This document shows, piece after piece, positions 8,043 to 14,952 of a stretch of 16,146 bases of DNA. Position numbers and translations under genes: made by a program. The notes beneath the pieces are model-generated. The model saw only the letters and a program-made list of their open reading frames with translations. It did no database searches and was not told where the DNA came from. The stretch comes from Anaerolineales bacterium (lineage in GTDB: Bacteria; Chloroflexota; Anaerolineae; Anaerolineales; Villigracilaceae), in the NCBI GenBank assembly GCA_025938055.1, contig JAICQC010000053.1:1-16146 (forward strand). The letters are read 5' to 3'. Each line of letters starts with the position of its first letter. The stretch's first letter is position 1.

Positions 8043-10109
8043 TCACTCGCCGGACACCGGGGCAAGGACTCTGGCAGTCTGAGCGGGTACAGAAACATGG
8101 ATTCGCCCTCCTACTGCGGCCGCGATCTCTTCATCTGCCAGCAGATCGTACAGGCTTCCGCTTTGCGGCAGCTCGCCGAACTGCTCCGGCACATCAAATT
8201 GGAACTCTGCCGATTCCTCTGAGAAGTTTAACAATACCAGTACCGGCCCAGCGGTCGGGTCGGACGGCTCACCATAGCGGAGATAGCTGAATACCGTTTG
8301 GGGCACTGGGTCAGGGGTGATCAGCGACAAATTCCGCGAATGCAGGCTGGGCACAGATGTACGCAGGGCAATCAGCTTTTTGTGGTAGTCGCGCAGCCCC
8401 AGGAATTGTTCTTCAAAGATCAGGGGATCCAGCTGCTGATAGGGCTCGAATTCCAGCCCGTATTCATCGCCGGTGTAAATGCAGGGGACGCCAGGCAGTG
8501 TCAGTAACAACGCGGTCGCAACGCGCGTGATGGCTTCTCCGTGGCGGGTGATAAAACGGTCTCCAGTATCGTTGTTGTTCAGGAAGCGGAAGATGACAGC
8601 ATCTGGATGGAACCCCTCGGGACGGTTTGTCAGTGCATCCGTCAGATTATAGGAGAGGAGTCTGTACTTGTATGCATCCCAAGCGACCCGCCATGCCCAG
8701 CCGCCGGGCTGATAAGTCCAGTCGTACGCCACGTCGAACCCATTATCGAAGTAATAGGGTTCACGTGCTGTCGCTTCGGCAAGCAGCATCAAATCTGGCT
8801 TGATGCGCTTCAGGGCGCGGCGCCACTCGGGCCAGAACTCCGGTCGGCGCTCCATCACACCCCAGACGACATCCACACGGAAGCCGTCCACATCGAACTC
8901 GCGCACCCAGTAGGCAAACGCTTCGAGCATCATCTGGCGGACTTCCAGGTTGTCGTAGTTCAGGTTGGGCAGGTTACTCCATTGGAAATAGTAGGTGTGG
9001 TTCCCGTCCGCATCCCGATCATAGAAGTCCCAGTAAGGCGATTCGGGACCGCGCTGCTCTGCATCCAGGAAGTAAGGATGGGTGTCTGATGTATGGTTCG
9101 GGACAAAATCCATCAGCACCCGGATGCCGCGTTCATGCGCTGCCTGCACCAGTGACCGAAACTCATCCTTCATCCCGTAGGCGGGATCCAGCCCAAAGTA
9201 ATCCTCCACGGCATAGCCATAATCATCGGCAGGGTGGGTATTGATGGGACCCAGCCAGATGGCGTTGACGCCCAAATCGACCAGATCATCCAGTCGCTCG
9301 CCGACCGCCTGAAATGCAGGACTACCAAACAGGAAGGGAATCACACCATAGACAACAGCAGTCTCGATCCAGGCTGGGTTTTCGTGGTCATAGTCAGGGA
9401 TGCGCGGCTGACCTTTCTCAACCACGAAGTAGATCGTGCTGGTATCCTCCTTGCCTGCCTCGTCTATTACCCGTAGACTCAAATAATATTCCCCATCGAT
9501 AGGCGGCGGTAGAACAGTGATCGCCTGGCTGCTGACTTCACCGGCCAATTCGCCCTCTGGCAGCTGCAGCGGACCCGGATTGCCTGCACGAGCAGACCAG
9601 ATGTATTCGACAATCGGTGCTTCCCCATTCTCAGACGGCAAACTCTCGCTTCCGTCCAGGCGAATACGATCTCCATCCGGCATGATCTTGATCCGAGCCG
9701 TTGGGACTTGTCTCAGCCGCCCGGTGTATGTAACCGGACTGGACGGGACCTCCCCGCCTCCCGGCGTCAGGCAGACGGCATTGATCTCATTCTCTCCTTC
9801 CGAGAGAGGGATCTCAGCCGTGAAAAAATCGCCTTCTGGCTGGGTTTCGAACTCCATTCCGTTCGCGTGTACCGTAACGCTCTCGCATTCACCCTCCGTG
9901 ATTCCGATCCGTACCGGCTTGACCCATGTCCAGGCATCCTGATTTCCGCCGGTCAGGGTCATCTTTACAGATGGAGCAGGGGAAGGAGAGGCTGTGCTTG
10001 TCGCCACCGCCTCGGTCAGTGCCTTCTGACAGGCAGCAGCCATCGCGCCCGCGGCAGTGATCGCAGACAAGCGCAAAAAGCCTCGGCGGCTGAGGCGAAC
10101 GTTTTCCAT
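8043..10109 (-). CDS. GH13 alpha-amylase-family lipoprotein, first tandem copy
   Basis: 688 aa. The ATG at 10109 is preferred over one at 10133 because AAAGGA lies just upstream and it places the twin-arginine motif SRRGFLR at residues 7-13, followed by AAAC with lipobox C27. Architecture matches the downstream copy: Ser/Pro/Thr linker, Ig-like region, PKD-like domain (about 137-233, EYIWSA), GH13 barrel, C-terminal beta domain. Catalytic set: DFVPNH (D334), GFRVD (D413), LLAEA (E445), NNND (D514), with Asn513 where His is usual. It keeps GDEYG near residue 547, where the other copy has ADEAG, and differs around 470-495, so substrate range or product may differ. It lies 51 bp after the second permease gene. 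Expected to degrade an alpha-glucan at the cell surface and feed the transporter; that role is inference. Confidence 0.88.
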   Translation of the reverse strand: MENVRLSRRGFLRLSAITAAGAMAAACQKALTEAVATSTASPSPAPSVKMTLTGGNQDAWTWVKPVRIGITEGECESVTVHANGMEFETQPEGDFFTAEIPLSEGENEINAVCLTPGGGEVPSSPVTYTGRLRQVPTARIKIMPDGDRIRLDGSESLPSENGEAPIVEYIWSARAGNPGPLQLPEGELAGEVSSQAITVLPPPIDGEYYLSLRVIDEAGKEDTSTIYFVVEKGQPRIPDYDHENPAWIETAVVYGVIPFLFGSPAFQAVGERLDDLVDLGVNAIWLGPINTHPADDYGYAVEDYFGLDPAYGMKDEFRSLVQAAHERGIRVLMDFVPNHTSDTHPYFLDAEQRGPESPYWDFYDRDADGNHTYYFQWSNLPNLNYDNLEVRQMMLEAFAYWVREFDVDGFRVDVVWGVMERRPEFWPEWRRALKRIKPDLMLLAEATAREPYYFDNGFDVAYDWTYQPGGWAWRVAWDAYKYRLLSYNLTDALTNRPEGFHPDAVIFRFLNNNDTGDRFITRHGEAITRVATALLLTLPGVPCIYTGDEYGLEFEPYQQLDPLIFEEQFLGLRDYHKKLIALRTSVPSLHSRNLSLITPDPVPQTVFSYLRYGEPSDPTAGPVLVLLNFSEESAEFQFDVPEQFGELPQSGSLYDLLADEEIAAAVGGRIHVSVPAQTARVLAPVSGE

Positions 10110-10160
10110 AGTCGTTTCCTTTCGTCGCGGCATGCAGGAACACCGGGGATGGAGAAGAGA

Positions 10161-11090
10161 CTATTTCATCCCGGTCAGCGCGATCCCACGGATGAAATAT
10201 TTCTGGAAGAAGATAAAGATCAACAGGACCGGGATGGTGGAGACCACCGAACCCGCAAAGACAATATCCCAGACCGTCCTGTTCTTGATGACGAACAACG
10301 CCAGTCCCAGCTGCAGAGTCCGAAGATCCGGGTTACTGATGACGATCAGCGGCCAGAAGAAGTCATTCCAGACAAAGGTAAAGGTGAAGATCGCCTGCGC
10401 AGCCAGCACAGGTCCGCATAAGGGCATGACCACCTTCCGGTAAATCGTGAATTCGGAGGCGCCATCCATACGGGCTGCGTCCAGAAGATCGTCAGGAATG
10501 CCCTTCATGTATTGGCGCATGAAAAACACGCTCCAGACGCTGAATGCATAGGGGATGATGATGCCCCAGAAGGAGTCCAACATGCCATGTCCACCCGCAC
10601 CGAGGATGTTATTCCCTCCGAACAGGGGAGAGCGCAGCAGGATCATGTAGTTCGGGATCAGGAAGAGCTGTCCCGGGATCATGAGGGTGCCGAGCATCAA
10701 AAGGAACAGGCTATCGCGACCGGGAAACTTGCGCTTTGCAAACGTATAAGCAGCCAGCGAGTTCAAGAACATCTGGACGATCAAAACAACAACCGCCAGG
10801 AACCCACTGTTGAGCAACCAGCGGAAGAATCCTTCCGCTCTGAGAAATTTCCGGTAATTGTCCAGCGTGAACGTTTCGGGAATCCAGTTCGGCGGCCAGT
10901 TGAAGATTTGTCCGATCGGCTGGAATGAGGCGGAAACCATCCATGCCCAGGGCGCTATGAAGATGATCGCGCCCGTGGTCAGGATCACGTACACGATCAG
11001 CTTGCCGATCAGCTCCTTCCATTTGATGGGCCGTACTGCCGGACTGCTAATGGGCTTGGAGACACTTTTCTCCGTTTGGGTAATCGCCAT
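10161..11090 (-). CDS. CUT1-type sugar ABC transporter permease (MalG-like)
   Basis: 309 aa. The start at 11090 has AGAGGA about 8 nt upstream; the open frame continues further 5' but that part overlaps the other permease gene and is not real. About six hydrophobic segments are visible, the first at about 30-50. The EAA loop DAARMDGASEFTIYRKVVMP (204-223) docks the ATPase, and the C-terminus FIRGIALTGMK is typical of MalG-like subunits. Together with the upstream permease it forms the membrane channel for an imported oligosaccharide. The gene starts 14 nt after the stop of the other permease. No ATP-binding subunit is present in the window, common for this family where a shared MsmK/UgpC-type ATPase is encoded elsewhere. 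Confidence 0.92.
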   Translation of the reverse strand: MAITQTEKSVSKPISSPAVRPIKWKELIGKLIVYVILTTGAIIFIAPWAWMVSASFQPIGQIFNWPPNWIPETFTLDNYRKFLRAEGFFRWLLNSGFLAVVVLIVQMFLNSLAAYTFAKRKFPGRDSLFLLMLGTLMIPGQLFLIPNYMILLRSPLFGGNNILGAGGHGMLDSFWGIIIPYAFSVWSVFFMRQYMKGIPDDLLDAARMDGASEFTIYRKVVMPLCGPVLAAQAIFTFTFVWNDFFWPLIVISNPDLRTLQLGLALFVIKNRTVWDIVFAGSVVSTIPVLLIFIFFQKYFIRGIALTGMK

Positions 11091-11104
11091 GATGTTGTTC
11101 CTCT

Positions 11105-12037
11105 CTAATACTCGACGTCGCCACGGGCGTATTTCCACTGCAGCAGGGTAAAGCCAAAGATCATGGCAAAGAGTACAAAGGCCATAGCAGTTGCATAACC
11201 CATATCCAATTGGCGGAAGGCAGTTGTGTATAGATAGTATCCAATGGTCGTGGTCCGGTTCAGGGGCCCGCCATTCGTCATGATATATACTTCTGTAAAG
11301 ATCTGGAACGTACCAATCACGCTTGTGATCAGGAGAAAAAACGTTGTAGGTCGGAGCAAGGGAATGGTGATGAAGAGCAATCGCTGGAGGGAATTGGCAC
11401 CGTCCACCTTGGCTGCATCGTACATTTCCTCCGGGATGGACTGTAAGCCCGCCAGATAGATGACCATCGTGCTGCCGGTCCCACCCCAGATCATCATAAT
11501 GATGAGGGCCGGCAGGGCCAGGTCCGGGTCCGCCAGCCAGACAATTTTTTGCTCGATGATTCCGAACTTCAACAGATAGTAGTTGAGCAGACCGTAATCT
11601 CCCTGGTAGACCCATTTCCAGATGATCGAAGAAACGACCAGGGGCGTAACCACCGGGATGTAAAATAGCGTGCGGTAGATTGCCTGCCCGCGAACTTTCG
11701 TGTTCAACAGCAGGGCGACGGACAATCCGGAGGCAAGACCGAGGGGCACGCCAACCATAAAGGTAAGCGTGTTGGTTACCGCCCGGAGAAAGCGTGGATC
11801 GTCAAACAGCTGCAGGTAATTTTCCAGGCCGACGAAGGGCTTGTCCGGCTTGATAATGTTCCACTCGTGAAAGCTGATATAGAACGCAAATCCCACTGCG
11901 AAGACCGTAAAGATCGCAAAGTGAATCAGGCCCGGCGCGATGAAAAGATACGCAGACCAGTTCTTACGGATCTGGCGGAGCGTTTCGCGCAGCCGTGCGG
12001 AAAAAGGACTTGATCGGGTAATTTCGGTGACGGTCAT
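11105..12037 (-). CDS. CUT1-type sugar ABC transporter permease (MalF/UgpA-like)
   Basis: 310 aa with about six membrane segments, the first at about 29-54 after a basic cytoplasmic N-terminus (RLRETLRQIRKNW). The motif KVDGANSLQRLLFITIPLLRP (210-230), preceded by YDAA, is the EAA loop that contacts the ATPase. The family is the binding-protein-dependent permease of CUT1 importers, partner of the MalG-like protein encoded next. The SD AAGGGAG lies 4 nt before the ATG. The 69-bp gap upstream carries a perfect 15-bp hairpin, which probably lowers permease output relative to the binding protein, a stoichiometry usual for these systems. Confidence 0.92.
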   Translation of the reverse strand: MTVTEITRSSPFSARLRETLRQIRKNWSAYLFIAPGLIHFAIFTVFAVGFAFYISFHEWNIIKPDKPFVGLENYLQLFDDPRFLRAVTNTLTFMVGVPLGLASGLSVALLLNTKVRGQAIYRTLFYIPVVTPLVVSSIIWKWVYQGDYGLLNYYLLKFGIIEQKIVWLADPDLALPALIIMMIWGGTGSTMVIYLAGLQSIPEEMYDAAKVDGANSLQRLLFITIPLLRPTTFFLLITSVIGTFQIFTEVYIMTNGGPLNRTTTIGYYLYTTAFRQLDMGYATAMAFVLFAMIFGFTLLQWKYARGDVEY

Positions 12038-12052
12038 ACGTCTCCCTTCTTT

Positions 12053-12085
12053 CGTCCTCCCTTTTCAAACTGAAAAGGGAGGACG
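12053..12085. repeat. Perfect 15-bp inverted repeat between binding-protein and permease genes
   Basis: CGTCCTCCCTTTTCA and its exact complement are separated by 3 nt. In the leftward mRNA the hairpin starts about 20 nt after the binding-protein stop and ends 15 nt before the permease ATG. No T-run follows, so it is not a classic intrinsic terminator. The likely role, inferred from malE-malF-type operons, is to block 3' exonucleases and keep binding-protein mRNA abundant while reducing downstream expression. The downstream arm itself contains GGGAGG, a purine-rich ribosome-binding-like sequence that would be masked when folded. Confidence 0.8.
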
Positions 12086-12106
12086 TTAAGCCATGAATTC
12101 AAATGC

Positions 12107-13570
12107 TTATTGATCTTGGAGGGTGGCTTCTGCCTCTTCGGCAGCCTGCGCGAGGGCTTCACTGCCTGTGATCTCGCCGTAGAATGCCTGACCCAGGTAT
12201 TCGGTTAGAAGTTCTTCCGCCAGGAAGTAATTGGGCTGATCTGCCTCAGGAACATACGCGCATTCCATGCTGTCCCTGGAGGCCTGCAGGTAGGGCCGGT
12301 TCTCGTAAAGCGAGTCATCATCCAGAAGCGATGTCACGGGTGGCAGCAGCGTGCCGGGCTCGCTGGGATTGCCCAGATTAAACGCGATCATATTCTGCGG
12401 TGCGGACAGCCACTCGACCCATTTGTACGCCGCGTCAGGATTCCTGGCAGCCTTGAAGACCACCAGGTGATCGCCAGCGATCGTGGTCGCGCAGCGCTGG
12501 TCTTGGGGCAACGGGGCAGCAGCCCATAGACCGGTCGCGTCGGGGAATTCAGTGAGCAGGGTTCCGGCAAACCAGGTACCTGCCATGTACATGCCAACAT
12601 CACCATTTGCAAACGGCACGCGGCCATCCCACGATGTGGCATTCAACAGATCGGGCGGGGAGTATTGCGCCAGATTGGCGTAGAAGTCAGCGGCTTTCTG
12701 TCCCTCGGGGCTGTCCCAGATCACGTCGTTAGGATCGTCTGGGTTCAACTGGTCTCCGCCAGCCTGCCACAGCCAGGGATAGAAATAAAAGGCAGCTTCC
12801 GGAGCAAACACGGCAAAGCCATACTTCGCATTTGCTGTGTCAGTTAATTGCTCGGCATATTGTTGGAATTCTTCCCAGGTCTGCGGAGGACTGTTCGGGT
12901 CGAGACCGACTTCCTCAAAGCGGTCTGTGCGATAGAACAGCATGGTTGTCTCACCCGCGAATGGCAGACCATATTGGACATCGCCTGCCCGTGAAGGTTC
13001 GAGATATGCCGGAACATAATCCTCAATATCGATAATCGTGCTCTTGGCAATATAGTCGTCCAGAGCAAGCAAGCCATCATTCTGCGCCAGCGCGCCGGTC
13101 ATCCAGTCGGAGACAATGGCAGTATCCGGCGGGTTGCCGGCCGCGATCTGTGCCAGGAACTTGTCGAACATCTCTTCATTCGGTACAGATTGCACTTCAA
13201 TTGTGATGTTCGGATGGACTTCCTGGAAAGCCGCGATGGTTGCTTGCCAGAACGGAGTGTCTGTGTTGTACCAGGTGGCCCACGTCACGGTGACGGGCTC
13301 GGCAGGCTCAGGAATATCTGGACTATAGTTCTCTCCTGTGATGACAACAGGCTCTCCTGTTGCGGCGGGGTCTTCCGTTGACTCTCCTGTCGGTGCCTCC
13401 GTTGCTTCCCCAGTAGGTGCTTCGGTTGCAACGTCCGGCGCTTCTGTCGGCTCTTCTTGTGCCGGCGGTTGGGTGGCTGCCGTTGGCTGCCCACCGCAAG
13501 CAGTAAGCACTAACGACGTCACCACGAGCAGTACGGTGACTGCCCAGACCAATGATCTTTCCTTTCTCAT
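12107..13570 (-). CDS. CUT1 sugar-binding lipoprotein (extracellular solute-binding protein family 1)
   Basis: 487 aa. The ATG at 13570 is chosen over one at 13606 because GAGGAGG lies just upstream and a lipoprotein signal begins there: MRKER, hydrophobic core, LTAC with C25. Residues 26 to about 75 are a low-complexity Pro/Thr/Glu linker containing two TEAPTGE repeats, placing the binding domain away from the membrane. The mature domain begins near VTVTWATWYN and continues with features of family 1 binding proteins: FQEVHPNITIEVQSVP, AAGNPPDTAIV, YGLPFAGETTMLFYRTD and PQTWEEFQQYAEQL. The many Trp and acidic residues fit carbohydrate stacking. It captures sugar or oligosaccharide for the two permeases encoded next. 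Glycerol-3-phosphate-like ligands are possible in the wider family, but the neighbouring glycosidases favour oligosaccharides. Confidence 0.92.
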   Translation of the reverse strand: MRKERSLVWAVTVLLVVTSLVLTACGGQPTAATQPPAQEEPTEAPDVATEAPTGEATEAPTGESTEDPAATGEPVVITGENYSPDIPEPAEPVTVTWATWYNTDTPFWQATIAAFQEVHPNITIEVQSVPNEEMFDKFLAQIAAGNPPDTAIVSDWMTGALAQNDGLLALDDYIAKSTIIDIEDYVPAYLEPSRAGDVQYGLPFAGETTMLFYRTDRFEEVGLDPNSPPQTWEEFQQYAEQLTDTANAKYGFAVFAPEAAFYFYPWLWQAGGDQLNPDDPNDVIWDSPEGQKAADFYANLAQYSPPDLLNATSWDGRVPFANGDVGMYMAGTWFAGTLLTEFPDATGLWAAAPLPQDQRCATTIAGDHLVVFKAARNPDAAYKWVEWLSAPQNMIAFNLGNPSEPGTLLPPVTSLLDDDSLYENRPYLQASRDSMECAYVPEADQPNYFLAEELLTEYLGQAFYGEITGSEALAQAAEEAEATLQDQ

Positions 13571-13803
13571 TTCTTCCTCCTCAAAGTAGATTGAGATGCC
13601 TGGCACGACGATGGTATTCCTGATTGACTTGTCACATCAACAGTGCCAGGACTGCCAGGCTTAATCCAGGCACTGATGAGGCCGTGCGTAGATCAACCTT
13701 CAAGCATAAGCTTTGAAAGGTCGTTGGGATATATTGCTGACCAAATGTAGAAGAATGCATTCCAAAATAAGGATTATCGGTTTCATCTGCACTGTAGCCA
13801 ATC
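13571..13803. other. 233-bp spacer between lacI and binding-protein gene
   Basis: No gene is supported here. Close to the binding-protein start is a strong SD. The stretch contains an inverted repeat at 13641-13675, a palindromic TGCCTGGCA at 13597-13605, and an imperfect hairpin at about 13694-13725 (CAACCTTCAAGC against GCTTTGAAAGGTCGTTG, with bulges). I found no convincing leftward -35/-10 pair and no T-run terminator after lacI, so readthrough from the lacI promoter into the transport genes is plausible. A copy of the AAACGTTT operator core was not found here. Confidence 0.6.
13641..13675. repeat. Inverted repeat with repeated CCAGG motifs upstream of binding-protein gene
   Basis: Arms 13641-13650 (CAGTGCCAGG) and 13666-13675 (CCAGGCACTG) pair at 9 of 10 positions. 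A further TGCCAGG lies between them (13653-13659), and a TGCCTGGCA palindrome lies at 13597-13605. The clustered motif may be a regulator site, or an RNA hairpin in the leader of the binding-protein mRNA. Function is not shown by sequence. Confidence 0.55.
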
Positions 13804-14805
13804 TTAAAGCGACGGTTGTGTGCTGCGCCGGACGATTAGTTCCGGCGGGAGGACGAGCCGGATGGGAGAACTGCTTTTTCGCGAGATGCGTTCCACAAGC
13901 AGGTGCACAGCCTGAACACCGATCTCTTTTTTGGGTTGAGCGATTGTGGTCAGGGGGGGATTGGTAAAGTGTGCAAGTTCCAGATCGTCGTAGCCGACGA
14001 CCGCCAGGTCACGCGGGATGGAACAACCAGCTTCTGCGGCAGCCCGCAGCGCACCCAGTGCCATCAAGTCATTTAAGGCAAAGATGGCGGTCGGCCGTGG
14101 GTTCATCTTAAGTATGGAATGAGTGATCTCCATTCCCGATTGGGCGTGGTAGTCGCCGCGCAGGATCAGGTTTTCATCGTACGAAAGACCTGCTTCTTGT
14201 AGAGCCTTTCGATATCCAATAAGGCGTTCGGCACTCGGAGTGATACTTGAGGGTCCGGCAATACAGGCGATGCGTGTATGACCGAGCTCCAGCAGGTGAC
14301 GAGTGGCAAGCAGTCCCCCAAGCTGGTTATCTGTCAGAACGGCGTCGACTTCGACGTTTGGCACATTGCGGTCGACCATTACGACAGGCATATTGCGACT
14401 AACCAGGAAATCCAGTGAATCAGCCTGGTCTCCCGCTGCTACAAAAACGATCCCATCCACCTGCTTCTTACTCAGGACATCCACATAAAACAGTTCGCGT
14501 TGTATATCCAGCTCAGTATTGCACAAAAAGACGCTGTATCCTCTTTTGAAGGCCTCGTCTTCGATGCTGCGACTGATCTCTGCGAAGAATGGGTTGGCGC
14601 TATCGGGAAGTACAAGTCCGATCGTGTTTGTCTTTCCCTGGCGCAGGGAACGCGCCAGTGCATTCGGGCGATAATTCAATGATTGCATCGCCGCCAGCAC
14701 ACGCTCACGGGTTTCCTGGGAAACGATTCGCGTATTGTTTATGACGTGCGAAACTGTGGCATAGGAGACCCCCGCGCTTTCGGCTACTTCCCGGATGGTT
14801 GCCAT
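13804..14805 (-). CDS. LacI/GalR-family transcriptional repressor
   Basis: 333 aa, normal for the family. The helix-turn-helix is at residues 2-22 (TIREVAESAGVSYATVSHVIN), followed by the hinge LNYRPNALARSL (43-54) that binds the minor groove at a central CG. The periplasmic-binding-like sensor domain follows: IGLVLPDSANPFF, VDGIVFVAA, VVMVDRNVPN, VLTDNQLGG, HTRIACIAGPS, AIFALNDLMALGALRAA, and the closing VVGYDDLELAHFTNPPLTTIAQP (about 269-291). AAGGA precedes the ATG by about 9 nt. Two palindromes matching LacI-family operators lie just upstream, directly after a near-consensus promoter, so autoregulation is likely. The ligand is presumably a sugar from the locus; which one is unknown. It is the first gene of the leftward series. 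Confidence 0.93.
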   Translation of the reverse strand: MATIREVAESAGVSYATVSHVINNTRIVSQETRERVLAAMQSLNYRPNALARSLRQGKTNTIGLVLPDSANPFFAEISRSIEDEAFKRGYSVFLCNTELDIQRELFYVDVLSKKQVDGIVFVAAGDQADSLDFLVSRNMPVVMVDRNVPNVEVDAVLTDNQLGGLLATRHLLELGHTRIACIAGPSSITPSAERLIGYRKALQEAGLSYDENLILRGDYHAQSGMEITHSILKMNPRPTAIFALNDLMALGALRAAAEAGCSIPRDLAVVGYDDLELAHFTNPPLTTIAQPKKEIGVQAVHLLVERISRKSSSPIRLVLPPELIVRRSTQPSL

Positions 14806-14831
14806 CTATGGATTTCCTTAGAAAAATCGGG

Positions 14832-14837
14832 TATACT
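14832..14837 (+). promoter_or_regulatory. Weak candidate -10 (TATACT) for the M28 peptidase gene
   Basis: TATACT matches the sigma70 -10 at 5 of 6 bases and faces the peptidase gene. The best -35 at 17-bp spacing is TGGATT (14809-14814), only 3 of 6. If used, transcription would start close to the operators, so the lacI-type repressor might also control the peptidase gene. Speculative. Confidence 0.25.
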
Positions 14838-14844
14838 CGAGCAG

Positions 14845-14868
14845 GTAAACGTTTACGCAAACGTTTTT
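14845..14868. promoter_or_regulatory. Tandem LacI-family operators
   Basis: A perfect palindrome GTAAACGTTTAC (14845-14856) is followed by a second AAACGTTT core (14859-14866) in an imperfect palindrome. The two centres, both CG steps, are 12 bp apart. A central CG is the hallmark of LacI/GalR sites. The pair begins 3 bp downstream of the leftward -10 box and covers the expected transcription start, an arrangement that blocks RNA polymerase. The nearby lacI-type gene is the obvious cognate regulator (inference). Confidence 0.8.
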
Positions 14869-14871
14869 ATC

Positions 14872-14900
14872 ATTATAGCTAAAGCATTATCCAGAGTCAA
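14872..14900 (-). promoter_or_regulatory. Sigma70-type promoter of lacI (and probably the operon)
   Basis: Read leftward: -35 TTGACT (14895-14900, 5 of 6 consensus), 17-bp spacer, -10 TATAAT (14872-14877, 6 of 6). The start point would be near 14865, inside the tandem operators, leaving a leader of about 60 nt before the lacI ATG. No comparably good promoter was found further down the leftward series. Confidence 0.82.
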
Positions 14901-14952
14901 TCCCCCTTCATAAAGGCTTTCTCATTTTCTTGCCGGATCCTGGGAGTACGAG

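Noticed and set aside
10098..10105. AACGTTTT resembling half of the LacI-type operator, at the start of the first GH13 gene
   Set aside because: It lies in codons for the N-terminal ENV residues, is not palindromic, and has no promoter nearby. Chance match is likely.
11091..11615. 5' extension of the MalG-like permease frame to position 11615
   Set aside because: The extra part overlaps the MalF-like gene out of frame, and a proper SD precedes the ATG at 11090.
12053..12085. Intrinsic terminator between binding protein and permease
   Set aside because: The stem is strong but no T-run follows on either strand, and the next gene starts 15 nt later. A stabiliser or attenuating hairpin fits better.
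13694..13725. Terminator after the lacI-type gene
   Set aside because: The hairpin is imperfect with bulges and lacks a T-run.
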